From contig NZ_FMIR01000017.1 of the NCBI RefSeq assembly GCF_900095745.1, forward strand, positions 62,001 to 126,000: DNA of 64,000 nt, given 5' to 3'. Positions 1 to 8,213 of the stretch are shown piece by piece (position 1 is the stretch's first letter; each line of letters starts with the position of its first letter). The DNA comes from Microbacterium oxydans (lineage in GTDB: Bacteria; Actinomycetota; Actinomycetes; Actinomycetales; Microbacteriaceae). The position numbers and the translations under genes were made by a program. The notes below the pieces were generated by a model that worked only from the letters and a program-made list of their open reading frames with translations, was not told the DNA's origin and searched no databases.

Positions 1-632
1 ATGGGTTCGCGCCCCTGATCGATGTGCGCGTAGGCCTGCGCAGCCGCCACCTCGCCGCGCCCGGCGACGATGGCGTCGAGCAGCTGTTGGTGCTCCACCG
101 CGTGCTCCTGCTCCCGCGTGGCGTGCGTGATCCCGAAGATCCACTGCATCCGGCCGAGCATGGGCAGCAGACTGCGCTCGAGGATGCGATTGCCGGAGAG
201 GCGGACGATCTCGAGGTGGAACCCGAGATTGGACTCCCCCAGCTCGGCCGTGTCACCCGGCGTGAGCGCACGCTCGAGGAGCTCGCGCAACCGATCCGCA
301 CTCGCCGCTCCCGAGTGGACACGGTGCGCCGCATGACGTGTCGCATAGGGTTCGATGCACAGCCGCGCGTCGTACAGCTCCTCGACGTCGGCTCTGGTCA
401 CCGGAGTGACACTCGCCCCCTTGTTGCGGGTCGTGACGACGAACCCGTCCGTCTCCAGCCGCTGGAGCGCCTGCCGGACGGGCACACGGGACACCTCGAA
501 CCGCTCCGACAGATCCCGTTCCTTCAGCCATGATCCCGGCGTGAGCTCTCCGACGATGATCCGGCGCAGCACACCGCGGTAGACCCGCTCGGCGAGGGCG
601 GATCCGTCGGTGATCATGCTGTCGGAACTCAT
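1..632 (-). CDS. GntR-family regulator with FCD-type ligand domain (3' end outside window)
   Basis: This is a transcriptional repressor or activator of the FadR/FCD subgroup, cut by the left edge. About 210 residues are visible. Residues 10-75 form the winged helix (LAERVYRGVLRRIIVGEL, then SERFEVSRVPVRQALQRLE), followed by an all-helical region with the FCD-like stretch ELYDARLCIEPYA and EHQQLLDAIVAG. The ATG at 632 has an AGAGG ribosome site seven bases upstream. It lies 19 bases behind the amidohydrolase gene, so the two are probably co-transcribed. TTGGTAT-type palindromes in the region 2145-2273 are the likely operators, since FCD regulators such as UxuR bind TTGGTATACCAA. The effector is unknown; I infer it is the substrate or product of the neighbouring amidohydrolases. 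Confidence 0.85.
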   Translation of the reverse strand, partial: MSSDSMITDGSALAERVYRGVLRRIIVGELTPGSWLKERDLSERFEVSRVPVRQALQRLETDGFVVTTRNKGASVTPVTRADVEELYDARLCIEPYATRHAAHRVHSGAASADRLRELLERALTPGDTAELGESNLGFHLEIVRLSGNRILERSLLPMLGRMQWIFGITHATREQEHAVEHQQLLDAIVAGRGEVAAAQAYAHIDQGREP

Positions 633-651
633 CGCGGAACCTCTCGGGGTA

Positions 652-2118
652 TCAGGCATGACGGGGGAAGACCGGAGGGAAGAGCTCGTCCGTCGTTCCG
701 CTCCGATGGTCGCGCCCAGTGTAGGCGTTCCGCATCCTCGCGAAGAGGATCTGCGTGTCGTCGCGGATCGCGTCGAGGTCGATCCCGTCGATCTTCCCGT
801 CCCGCATGACGACCCGGCCGGCGACCATCGTCAGGCACGCATCGCGCGCCGTGCCGTTCAGCACGAGCGTGCGCAGCGGGTCATCGACGGCGCCCATCCG
901 CACGTCGTCCAGCCGGAACGCCGTCAGGTCGGCCTGGGCGCCGACGGCGATCCGGCCAAGGTCCGGGCGATGCAGAGCCCGAGCTCCTCCGAGTGTCACC
1001 GCGTCCACGTAACCCGCGAGGTCACCGGCAGCCAGACTGCCGTTCTGCACCTTCGCCACCGACACCCCGGTGTCGATGCCGCGGATGAGGTCGGGCGGGA
1101 ACGAATCCGTACCGAGGGCGATGTTCACCCCGGCGTCGCGATAACGCTGGAACGTCTCGAGCTCGGAGCCGTAACGCGCATTGGTCAGCGGACAATGCAC
1201 GATCGACACCCCGGCGTCGACCAATCGGGCGAGGTCGCCGCGGTCTTCCCCGTGCACCCGCGGGTTCACGTCGAGGAACACGCCGTGCGGCACGAGGAGG
1301 CGATCGTTCAGCAGCCCCGACTTCTCGATCAAATCGAGCGGAGTGCAGCCGTGGGCATCGAGGATGAGCTCGCGTTCGACCTCCCCCTGCAGTGCGTGCA
1401 GCCGGACGATCGCACCACGCTCGGCCGCCGCCGCTCCCGTCGCCGCGAGCAGCTCGGGAGTCAGGGTCTCGATGCGACAGGGAAGGAAGACCGGGGTCAA
1501 CAGCGGATCGTCGAGCGCTGCGAGTTCGTCGTGGAAGCGGACGGCGTCGGCGAATCCGGCCTCACCCTCCTCCGGAGCGAACCGCACGACGCGTTCGCCC
1601 GACGCTGTGACGGTGTTCACGCCCGAGCGATAGGACGGACCGAGGAATCCGCGCAGGCCGAGCCTCCGCGAGAAGTACGCCATCCGGTGGAGATCGGCCG
1701 CAGACTCCGCCCAGACCGAGTGCACCTCCGAAGCGATCGGCATGAACGAGGTGATGCCGTGCAGCGCGAGCTGCACCAGCGCGATCTCCCGGATCCGTGC
1801 GCGCTCGTCCTCATCGAAGACATGCCGTCGACGGTCGAAGTACTCGTCGGACCACTGCAGTCGGGCGGCCTGCTCCCGGGTGCCCCACGCGTCCAGGATC
1901 AGGTGATCGATGTCGGTGAGCGCGTCCAGATCGATGAGTCCGGGCATGAGCAGGCTCTCGCCGAGATCGATGCGCTCGTCGACGCCAGACGGCGCGTCCC
2001 CGGCCGGACCGACGTAGGCGATCACGCCATCCTCGACCACCACAGCCCCCTGCCGGAGTTCCGTGTGAGAAGTGCCGTCGAACGCCAGCACATGGTCGGC
2101 CGTGAGGAGTGTGCGCAT
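652..2118 (-). CDS. Chlorohydrolase-like amidohydrolase lacking the N-terminal HxH
   Basis: A 488-residue protein of the ATZ/TRZ branch of the amidohydrolase superfamily, which hydrolyses C-N or C-Cl bonds on heterocycles and related amides. It has the N-terminal beta-sandwich strand (MRTLLTADHVLAFDG), then PGLID at residues 59-63, a conserved LLVPHGVFLD (beta-6 His), HCPLTNARYGS and ALGTDS (beta-8 Asp). The usual HxH after PGLID reads DLDAL instead, so two metal ligands appear replaced; DIDH follows at 69-72. The ATG at 2118 has only a weak ribosome site. The gene is divergent from the ABC transporter operon and is followed by the GntR gene. The general family is clear; substrate and even catalytic competence are uncertain. 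Confidence 0.8.
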   Translation of the reverse strand: MRTLLTADHVLAFDGTSHTELRQGAVVVEDGVIAYVGPAGDAPSGVDERIDLGESLLMPGLIDLDALTDIDHLILDAWGTREQAARLQWSDEYFDRRRHVFDEDERARIREIALVQLALHGITSFMPIASEVHSVWAESAADLHRMAYFSRRLGLRGFLGPSYRSGVNTVTASGERVVRFAPEEGEAGFADAVRFHDELAALDDPLLTPVFLPCRIETLTPELLAATGAAAAERGAIVRLHALQGEVERELILDAHGCTPLDLIEKSGLLNDRLLVPHGVFLDVNPRVHGEDRGDLARLVDAGVSIVHCPLTNARYGSELETFQRYRDAGVNIALGTDSFPPDLIRGIDTGVSVAKVQNGSLAAGDLAGYVDAVTLGGARALHRPDLGRIAVGAQADLTAFRLDDVRMGAVDDPLRTLVLNGTARDACLTMVAGRVVMRDGKIDGIDLDAIRDDTQILFARMRNAYTGRDHRSGTTDELFPPVFPRHA

Positions 2119-2144
2119 GAGAGCCCCGATGATCTGAGATGCGA

Positions 2145-2157
2145 TTTGGTATCCAAA
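2145..2157. promoter_or_regulatory. Operator candidate A for the GntR/FCD regulator
   Basis: TTTGGTATCCAAA has perfect five-base arms around a TAT core and matches the UxuR-type FCD consensus TTGGTATACCAA at 10 of 12 positions. It lies 27 bases upstream of the leftward amidohydrolase start. Confidence 0.55.
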
Positions 2158-2238
2158 AACTATCCCACGTCTCCGACCTTCTCAACACACACGCCCATCG
2201 CATTCGAGAAAACCGGCTATCTCGCCATGATCTCCGAA

Positions 2239-2251
2239 TTTGGTATCCCAA
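2239..2251. promoter_or_regulatory. Operator candidate B for the GntR/FCD regulator
   Basis: TTTGGTATCCCAA repeats the site at 2145 exactly 94 bases away, about nine helical turns, and matches TTGGTATACCAA at 11 of 12 positions. It sits 60 bases upstream of the ABC permease start. Confidence 0.55.
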
Positions 2252-2263
2252 GCTTGCCCACGC

Positions 2264-2275
2264 TGGTATACAATT
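2264..2275. promoter_or_regulatory. Third TGGTAT operator-like site overlapping a possible -10 of the ABC operon
   Basis: TGGTATACAATT is a third, weaker copy, 23 bases after site B. TATACAAT inside it could also be the -10 of the rightward promoter, which would make it a repression site. No clear -35 is visible. Confidence 0.4.
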
Positions 2276-2310
2276 CTGAGCACCCGCTCCCCGGACCATC
2301 AAGGAAGATC

Positions 2311-3324
2311 GTGACGGACACACAGACGCTGACCCCGAAGACGGAAGCGCTGCCCACCGCGCCGCCGAAGATCGCGACCGGACGCTCGCTCCTCGGGACG
2401 GCATGGCTGCGCATCCGTCGGAGTCCGGTCGCCCTCGTCTCCTTCGGGGTCGTCGTGGCGATCGTGCTCTTCGCTTTGCTCGCCCCGGTACTGGTCGCGA
2501 TCGAGGGGCAGGATCCGTTCACCACGAACACCGGCCCGGAAGTCCTCGACAACTTCAACACCCCCGGCCTGCCGCTCCCCGCCTACATGTATCCCTCGGT
2601 GGAGCACTGGCTCGGCGTGGAGCCGGGACTCGGACGCGACATCTTCGCGCGCATCGCGTACGGAGCCCAGGTCTCGCTGCTGATCGCCCTGCTGTCTACC
2701 GTGGTCTCGGTCGTCCTCGGAACCGTGCTCGGGGCCGCGGCCGGTTACTTCGGCGGCAAGGTCGACATGGTCATCAGCCGCATCATCGACCTGTTCCTCG
2801 CTTTCCCGCACCTGCTCCTGGTGCTCTCGCTCACCCCGATCCTGCAGTCCCGGCTGCGCGACACGCCCCTGGGCCAGGGCAGCTTCGTCCCCATCGCCTC
2901 CCTCGTGCTGATCCTCGGATTCTTCGGCTGGGCATACCTGGCCAGAGTCGTGCGCGGCCAGGTGCTCAGCATCCGCGAGCAGGAGTACATCGAGGCGGCG
3001 AAGTCCTATGGGGCCTCGCACCGGACCATCATCTTCCGTCAGGTGATCCCGAACGTGCTCGGGGTGGTGCTCGTCTACGCGACCATGATGATCCCCGCGA
3101 ACATCTCCGCCGAAGCCGCGCTGTCCTTCCTCGGTGTGGGCGTGAAGGACCCGACACCGTCCTGGGGGCAGATGCTCAACGCCGCGCAGGCGGGCAACTG
3201 GTACCTCAGCGATCCCTGGTTCCTCATCGTCCCCGGCACCGCGCTCATCATCACCGTGCTCGCCTTCAACCTGCTCGGCGACGCCGTGCGCGACGCGCTC
3301 GATCCCAAGGCCTCGCGCAGCTGA
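2311..3324 (+). CDS. ABC transporter permease, DppC/OppC type
   Basis: A 337-residue inner-membrane subunit of a dipeptide/oligopeptide/nickel-type importer. One N-terminal helix (residues about 35-55) is followed by an extracytoplasmic stretch and five helices. The EAA loop reads EAAKSYGASHRTIIFRQVIPN. I chose the GTG at 2311 because AAGGAAG ends three bases before it and the N-terminus then matches DppC length; the frame is open far upstream only as the shadow of the leftward amidohydrolase. It is the first gene of a seven-gene rightward operon, an unusual order since the binding protein or DppB usually comes first. Probably controlled by the operators at 2145-2275. Confidence 0.9.
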   Translation: MTDTQTLTPKTEALPTAPPKIATGRSLLGTAWLRIRRSPVALVSFGVVVAIVLFALLAPVLVAIEGQDPFTTNTGPEVLDNFNTPGLPLPAYMYPSVEHWLGVEPGLGRDIFARIAYGAQVSLLIALLSTVVSVVLGTVLGAAAGYFGGKVDMVISRIIDLFLAFPHLLLVLSLTPILQSRLRDTPLGQGSFVPIASLVLILGFFGWAYLARVVRGQVLSIREQEYIEAAKSYGASHRTIIFRQVIPNVLGVVLVYATMMIPANISAEAALSFLGVGVKDPTPSWGQMLNAAQAGNWYLSDPWFLIVPGTALIITVLAFNLLGDAVRDALDPKASRS

Positions 3325-3370
3325 CCTTCCCGACCCCGAACACCCGACCCCCACCGAAAGAGAACGCGTC

Positions 3371-5095
3371 ATGAGACACCGCAGTCCCCTGCTCGCCGCT
3401 GCGACCGTGGCCATCGCCCTGGTCGTCACCGGTTGCACCAGCGTCACCGCACAGAACGGGCAATCCGCCCCCACCGGCTCGAAGGACCCGTATGCCGCGC
3501 ACATCGTGCAGCCGGGCTTCGACGAGGCCGGCGGCAACGTCAACGTCCTGATGTCGAGCGACTTCATGACCCTCGACCCCGGCAACAGCAACTATGTGCA
3601 GACCGCGAACGTCGGCCAGCTCTACTACCGCACGTTGACGATGGCGAAGGAGACGGCCGGAGAGCCGCCCACGATCGTCGGCGACCTCGCAACCGACACC
3701 GGCACCGCCTCGGAAGACGGCCTCACCTGGACCTACACCCTCAAAGACGGCCTGAAGTACGAGGACGGCACGCCCATCACCGCCGCCGATGTGAAGTACG
3801 GCATCGCCCGCACGTTCGCGCGCGACGTCTTCACGCAGGCGCCGCAGGAGTTGAACTCCGCTCTCGACGCCGACCAGTACAAGGGCCCGTACTCGGGCGG
3901 CGGCGATCTGACGGCCGTCGAGACCCCCGACGACACGACGGTGATCTTCCATCTGAAGCAGCCGAACCCCGACTTCGCCGCCCTCGTGTCGCGCTCGAAC
4001 ACGGCGCCGGTGCCGCAGGCGAAGGACACGAAGCTCGACTACACGAACCACCCCATCTCCTCGGGCCCGTACATGATCGAGAGCTACGACCGCGGCCGGG
4101 AGCTGAAGCTCGTGCGCAACCCCTCCTGGGATCCCGCGACCGACGAGAACCGCACCGCGCTCCCGGACACCTTCACCTTCTCGCTCTCGACCGCGCAGGC
4201 GACCATCAGCCAACAGCTGATCTCGGATGCCGACCCGACCGCGATCACACTCGACTCGAACGGCGCCCTCCAGGCATCGGACACGTCACGCCTGACCGAG
4301 TCGTCCGTCGCCGACCGCACCGCCTCCGGACTGCTCGGCTGCACCGATGTGCTGAACTTCAACACCGAGACCATCACCGACCCCGACGTGCGTCACGCGC
4401 TCGCCCTGGCGATGGACCGTGCGGCGATCCAGGTGCAGTACGGCGGTGCGCGCTTCGGCAAGCTCACCAACTCGTACCTGAACGACTCGCAGGTCGGCTA
4501 CGTCGCCGAGACCACCGACCTCGACATCGACGGCGCCCCGCAGCTCGAGGCCGCCAAGAAGCTGCTCGAGGGTAAGGATGTACCCGCCTCGCTCACGTAC
4601 GGCTACTCGAACGCGATCGACCGGTACAAGAACCTCGGCACCGTGCTCCAGCAGAACTTCACCGAGCTCGGCATCGACCTGCAGCTCGTGCCGATCCCTG
4701 CCGCGAACTACTACACGGTGCTCGCCAGCGACGAGATGCCCGACCTCGCCCGCGCCGGCTGGTGCGGCGGTGCGGCCTCCGGCTCCACCCGGACAACGGT
4801 CGACCCCAACATCGGCCCGAGCCTGGACGGGACGACGTACGGCTTCAGCAACATCTCTCGCTTCTACGACACGAAGCTCTCCGGTGACATGTACGAGCTG
4901 CGCAACACCAACGGCACCTCCGAAGAGCTGAACACGCGCTGGGCCGAGCTCTACAACGAGGCCATGGAGTCGTACCCGCTCGTGCCGCTCATCCGCACCT
5001 TCACCAACAGCGTCGTGGGCTCGAAGATCCACAACGCCCAGGTGGGGTACTTCTTCGGAAGCATCGATCTGTCCACCATCGGCGTCGAGCAGTAA
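3371..5095 (+). CDS. ABC transporter substrate-binding lipoprotein (SBP_bac_5 family)
   Basis: A 574-residue extracellular solute receptor of the DppA/OppA cluster C fold. The signal peptide ends in the lipobox VTGC with the lipidated Cys at residue 22. The family hallmarks are visible: LYYRTLTM, GLTWTYTLKDGLKYEDGTPITAADVKYGI cut across residues about 115-145, and a C-terminal ADYYT-like region (ANYYTVLAS). It lies 46 bases after the permease and 69 bases before the second permease, separated from the latter by a strong hairpin that may stabilise its mRNA at a higher level than the membrane subunits. Ligand cannot be read from sequence; given the linked amidohydrolases it need not be a peptide. 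Confidence 0.92.
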   Translation: MRHRSPLLAAATVAIALVVTGCTSVTAQNGQSAPTGSKDPYAAHIVQPGFDEAGGNVNVLMSSDFMTLDPGNSNYVQTANVGQLYYRTLTMAKETAGEPPTIVGDLATDTGTASEDGLTWTYTLKDGLKYEDGTPITAADVKYGIARTFARDVFTQAPQELNSALDADQYKGPYSGGGDLTAVETPDDTTVIFHLKQPNPDFAALVSRSNTAPVPQAKDTKLDYTNHPISSGPYMIESYDRGRELKLVRNPSWDPATDENRTALPDTFTFSLSTAQATISQQLISDADPTAITLDSNGALQASDTSRLTESSVADRTASGLLGCTDVLNFNTETITDPDVRHALALAMDRAAIQVQYGGARFGKLTNSYLNDSQVGYVAETTDLDIDGAPQLEAAKKLLEGKDVPASLTYGYSNAIDRYKNLGTVLQQNFTELGIDLQLVPIPAANYYTVLASDEMPDLARAGWCGGAASGSTRTTVDPNIGPSLDGTTYGFSNISRFYDTKLSGDMYELRNTNGTSEELNTRWAELYNEAMESYPLVPLIRTFTNSVVGSKIHNAQVGYFFGSIDLSTIGVEQ

Positions 5096-5123
5096 CGGCC
5101 GACACCACACCTTCGGAAAGGAC

Positions 5124-5151
5124 GGGGCCGACCGCTCGTTCGGTCGGCCCC
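5124..5151 (+). terminator. Intercistronic hairpin after the binding-protein gene
   Basis: An 11-bp perfect GC stem (5124-5134 with 5141-5151) and a six-base loop lie between the binding protein and permease genes. No U-tract follows, so partial termination or 3'-end protection of the upstream message is more likely than full termination. Confidence 0.55.
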
Positions 5152-5164
5152 GTACGGGACAGCA

Positions 5165-6163
5165 ATGTTCGGATTCATCGTCCGCCGCGTGACCGCGCTG
5201 GTCATCCTCCTGCTCGTCGTGAGCTTCGTGACGTTCGCCCTGTTCCAGATCGGCCCCGCAGACCCTGCGGCAGCCGCCTGCGGCCAGGAGTGCACCCCTG
5301 AACGCATCGACCAGGCACGCGTCGCCCTCGGCATGGACAAGCCGTTCCTGGTGCAGTACTTCACCTACATCAGTGGATTCTTCGGCGAGCGACTCATCGG
5401 AGCGCCGGGCGCCGAGCAGGTCTGCGCCTGGCCCTGCCTGGGCAAGTCGTTCCAGACCAACGAGAACGTCACCGACGTCATCGTCAGGGCGCTCCCCTAT
5501 ACGCTCTCCATCGCCGTCGGCGCTGTCGTGCTGTGGACCGTGGTCGGCGTCGGCCTCGGACTGCTCGCAGCCCTCCGCAAGGGCAGGGCGACGGACAAGA
5601 TCATCGTCGGAGCCGCATCCGTCGGCGTCTCGCTCCCCGTCCCCGTCACCGGGCTGCTGCTCCTGCTCGTGTTCGTGAGCGCACTGCACTGGCTGCCGTT
5701 CACGAGCAATCAGATCTCCTCCCCGTTCGGCCCCGCCGGACCCGGGGCATGGTTCACGAACTACCTGCTCCCCTGGGTGGCGCTGGCCATCCTGTTCAGC
5801 GCGCAGTACATCCGCATCACGCGGAACAACATGATCGAGACCTTCGGCGAGGACTACATGCGCACCGCGCGGGCGAAGGGTTTGAGCCCCGGACGGATCA
5901 CGAGACACGGAGTCCGTGCCGGCATCACTCCGATCATCACGATGCTGGGCCTGGACATCGGTGCCCTGCTCGGCGGTGCCGTGCTGACCGAGCAGATCTT
6001 CTCGGTGCCCGGCCTCGGATTCACCGCGGTGCGGGCAGCCACCTCGGGAGACCTGCCGGTCACCATGGCGATCACGATGCTCGCCGCCTTCTTCATCATC
6101 ACCGCGAACGTCATCGTCGACCTCGTGTACGCGAGCGTCGACCCGAGAGTGAGAGTCAACTGA
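5165..6163 (+). CDS. ABC transporter permease, DppB/OppB type
   Basis: A 332-residue membrane subunit pairing with the DppC-like permease. It starts with the typical MFGFIVRRVTALVILLLVVSFVTF helix (in-membrane residues about 8-28), has the conserved GPADPAAAACG-type periplasmic loop and the EAA-like loop TARAKGLSPGRITRHGVRAG. An extended first periplasmic loop contains two CxW/CGQEC-type cysteine pairs (residues about 38-42 and 86-91), which is common in actinobacterial members. The start codon is 14 bases after a hairpin and has only a weak GGGA ribosome site. The stop overlaps the next start (TGATG), indicating coupling. Confidence 0.9.
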   Translation: MFGFIVRRVTALVILLLVVSFVTFALFQIGPADPAAAACGQECTPERIDQARVALGMDKPFLVQYFTYISGFFGERLIGAPGAEQVCAWPCLGKSFQTNENVTDVIVRALPYTLSIAVGAVVLWTVVGVGLGLLAALRKGRATDKIIVGAASVGVSLPVPVTGLLLLLVFVSALHWLPFTSNQISSPFGPAGPGAWFTNYLLPWVALAILFSAQYIRITRNNMIETFGEDYMRTARAKGLSPGRITRHGVRAGITPIITMLGLDIGALLGGAVLTEQIFSVPGLGFTAVRAATSGDLPVTMAITMLAAFFIITANVIVDLVYASVDPRVRVN

Positions 6164-7185
6164 TGACCACGCCGATCCTCGACATCCGCGACCTGCGGGT
6201 GACCTTCCCCACCGACGACGGTCTGGTCAATGCCGTCAACGGCATGGACCTGACCGTGCAGCGCGGAGAGACCGTCGGCATCGTCGGCGAATCCGGCTCC
6301 GGAAAGACGGTGACCAGTCAGACCCTGATGGGGCTCCTCAAGGGGACCAGCGCCAAGGTCACCGGACAGGTGCTCTTCGACGGCACCGATCTGGTGCCGC
6401 TCAGCGAGAGCGAGATGCGCCCCTACCGCGGACGGAAGATCGGGATGATCTTCCAGGATCCGCTCTCGGCGATGCACCCCTTCTACACGGTGGGTCGGCA
6501 GATCGCCGAGGCGTATCGCGTGCACAACAGGGTGAGCGCGAAAGCCGCGAAGGCCCAGGCGATCGAGATGCTGAACCGCGTCGGTATCCCCGACCCGGTC
6601 GCGCGGTACGACTCCTATCCGCACGAGTTCTCGGGCGGTATGCGGCAGCGGGCGATGATCGCGATGGCGCTCATCTGCGAACCGGAGCTGCTCATCGCCG
6701 ACGAGCCGACCACGGCGCTCGATGTCACCGTGCAGGCGCAGATCCTCGATCTGATCGGATCGCTCCAGGCGGAGACCGGCTCCGCCGTGATCTTTGTCAC
6801 GCACGATCTGGGCGTCGTCGCCGAGGTCTGCAAGCGTGTCGTCGTCATGTACGGCGGCCAGTGCGTGGAAGAGGCCGACGTGCACGACCTGTTCTTCCGC
6901 ACCGCGCACCCCTATGCCCAGGGCCTGCTCGCATCGATGCCCTCGATGGTCGACGAAGCAGGGCGGCTCACGCCCATACCCGGCTTCCCGCCGTCGCTGC
7001 TCGATCTCTCGCAGGGCTGCCTCTTCGCCGATCGCTGCCCCGTGGCAGCCCTGGTCCCCGACGACAGATGCCGCACCGAGCGCCCCGCCCTCACCCTCGT
7101 CGGCTCGGACCACCGCGCACGCTGTCACCTCGCGGAAGCCGACATCCAGACATCCGCGCTCGACCTGCAGGAGGTGGCCCGATGA
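6163..7185 (+). CDS. ABC transporter ATPase, DppD/OppD type
   Basis: A 340-residue cytoplasmic ATPase energising the importer. Walker A GESGSGKT is at residues 42-49, the Q-loop FQDP follows, then signature SGGMRQR, Walker B LLIADEP and the switch VTHD. The C-terminus has the oligopeptide-transporter extension with the Cys-containing CLFADRCPVA motif. The ATG overlaps the permease stop. The frame is open far upstream, but the residues before 6163 are the shadow of the permease gene. Confidence 0.93.
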   Translation: MTTPILDIRDLRVTFPTDDGLVNAVNGMDLTVQRGETVGIVGESGSGKTVTSQTLMGLLKGTSAKVTGQVLFDGTDLVPLSESEMRPYRGRKIGMIFQDPLSAMHPFYTVGRQIAEAYRVHNRVSAKAAKAQAIEMLNRVGIPDPVARYDSYPHEFSGGMRQRAMIAMALICEPELLIADEPTTALDVTVQAQILDLIGSLQAETGSAVIFVTHDLGVVAEVCKRVVVMYGGQCVEEADVHDLFFRTAHPYAQGLLASMPSMVDEAGRLTPIPGFPPSLLDLSQGCLFADRCPVAALVPDDRCRTERPALTLVGSDHRARCHLAEADIQTSALDLQEVAR

Positions 7186-8213
7186 GCGAACCGCTGCTGA
7201 GTGTCGAGAACCTCGCCAAGCATTTCAGCGTCAGCAAGGGATTCCTGCGCGGTTCCTCGCAGGTGAAGGCCGTGGACGGCGTCTCCTTCACACTCGAACG
7301 CGGATCGACGCTGGGGCTGGTCGGTGAATCCGGCTGCGGCAAGTCCACCACCGGACGACTGCTGATGCGTCTGCTCACGCCGACGTCGGGGCGGATCCTG
7401 CTGGACGGTGCCGACGTGTCGCAACTCCGCGGAGCCGACCTGCAGCAGTTCCGGCGCCGCGTGCAGATGGTCTTCCAGAACCCTTCGTCGTCGCTGAACC
7501 CGCGGCAGAGCGTGGGCGCCGCGATCGCGGCTCCCCTCCAGGCCCAGGGCATCTCCCCCCAGGAGGGCATGAAGAATCGGGTCGCGGCTCTCATGGACAG
7601 GGTGGGGCTGCGGCCGGAGCACTACAACCGGTTCCCCCACGAGTTCTCGGGCGGACAGAAGCAGCGCGTCGGCATCGCCAGGGCACTGGCGTTGGAGCCC
7701 GACGTCCTGGTCTGCGATGAGCCGGTCTCCGCTCTCGACGTCTCGGTGCAGGCGCAGGTCATCAACCTGCTGCAGGACATCCAGGCCGACACCGGCATCT
7801 CCTACGTTTTCATCGCACACGATCTGTCCGTCGTGAAGCACTTCGCCGACGAGGTCGCCGTGATGTACCTCGGACGCATCATGGAGCACGGCACCAGGGA
7901 CGCGGTCTTCGGAGCTCCGCAGCACCCGTACACGCAGTCGCTGTTGTCCTCCGTTCCCAGTCCCGATCCCACCGCCGACCGCAGCCGACGTATCCGTCTC
8001 GTCGGAGATCTCCCCCACCCGTCGAATCCGCCCAGTGGCTGCGTGTTCCGCACGCGATGCCCGGTGCTGCCCCTCCTCGACGAGGACCGGCGCCGGCAGT
8101 GCGTGGAGCAGGTTCCCATCGGCGCCGCCGCGTGCCATCATCTCGCTGAAGCCGCCGACCTCGCGTCACGGCTCGGCTCCCCCGAAGAAAGGAAAGTCCA
8201 TGCTGATTCGTGA
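7182..8213 (+). CDS. ABC transporter ATPase, DppF/OppF type
   Basis: A 343-residue second ATPase that dimerises with the DppD-like subunit. Walker A GESGCGKS lies at residues 48-55, followed by FQNPSSSLNPR, signature SGGQKQR, Walker B VLVCDEP and switch IAHDLSVV. It carries the C-terminal CVFRTRCP motif of the oligopeptide branch. The start overlaps the preceding stop (ATGA) and has a GGAGG ribosome site inside the upstream gene. Its 3' end overlaps the next amidohydrolase by 14 bases, a strong sign that transporter and enzyme are one expression unit. Confidence 0.93.
   Translation: MSEPLLSVENLAKHFSVSKGFLRGSSQVKAVDGVSFTLERGSTLGLVGESGCGKSTTGRLLMRLLTPTSGRILLDGADVSQLRGADLQQFRRRVQMVFQNPSSSLNPRQSVGAAIAAPLQAQGISPQEGMKNRVAALMDRVGLRPEHYNRFPHEFSGGQKQRVGIARALALEPDVLVCDEPVSALDVSVQAQVINLLQDIQADTGISYVFIAHDLSVVKHFADEVAVMYLGRIMEHGTRDAVFGAPQHPYTQSLLSSVPSPDPTADRSRRIRLVGDLPHPSNPPSGCVFRTRCPVLPLLDEDRRRQCVEQVPIGAAACHHLAEAADLASRLGSPEERKVHADS

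Noticed and set aside
610..2310. Open frame upstream of the ABC permease giving a 904-residue protein
   Set aside because: The part before 2311 is the antisense shadow of the leftward amidohydrolase. A GTG with a good ribosome site at 2311 gives the correct DppC length.
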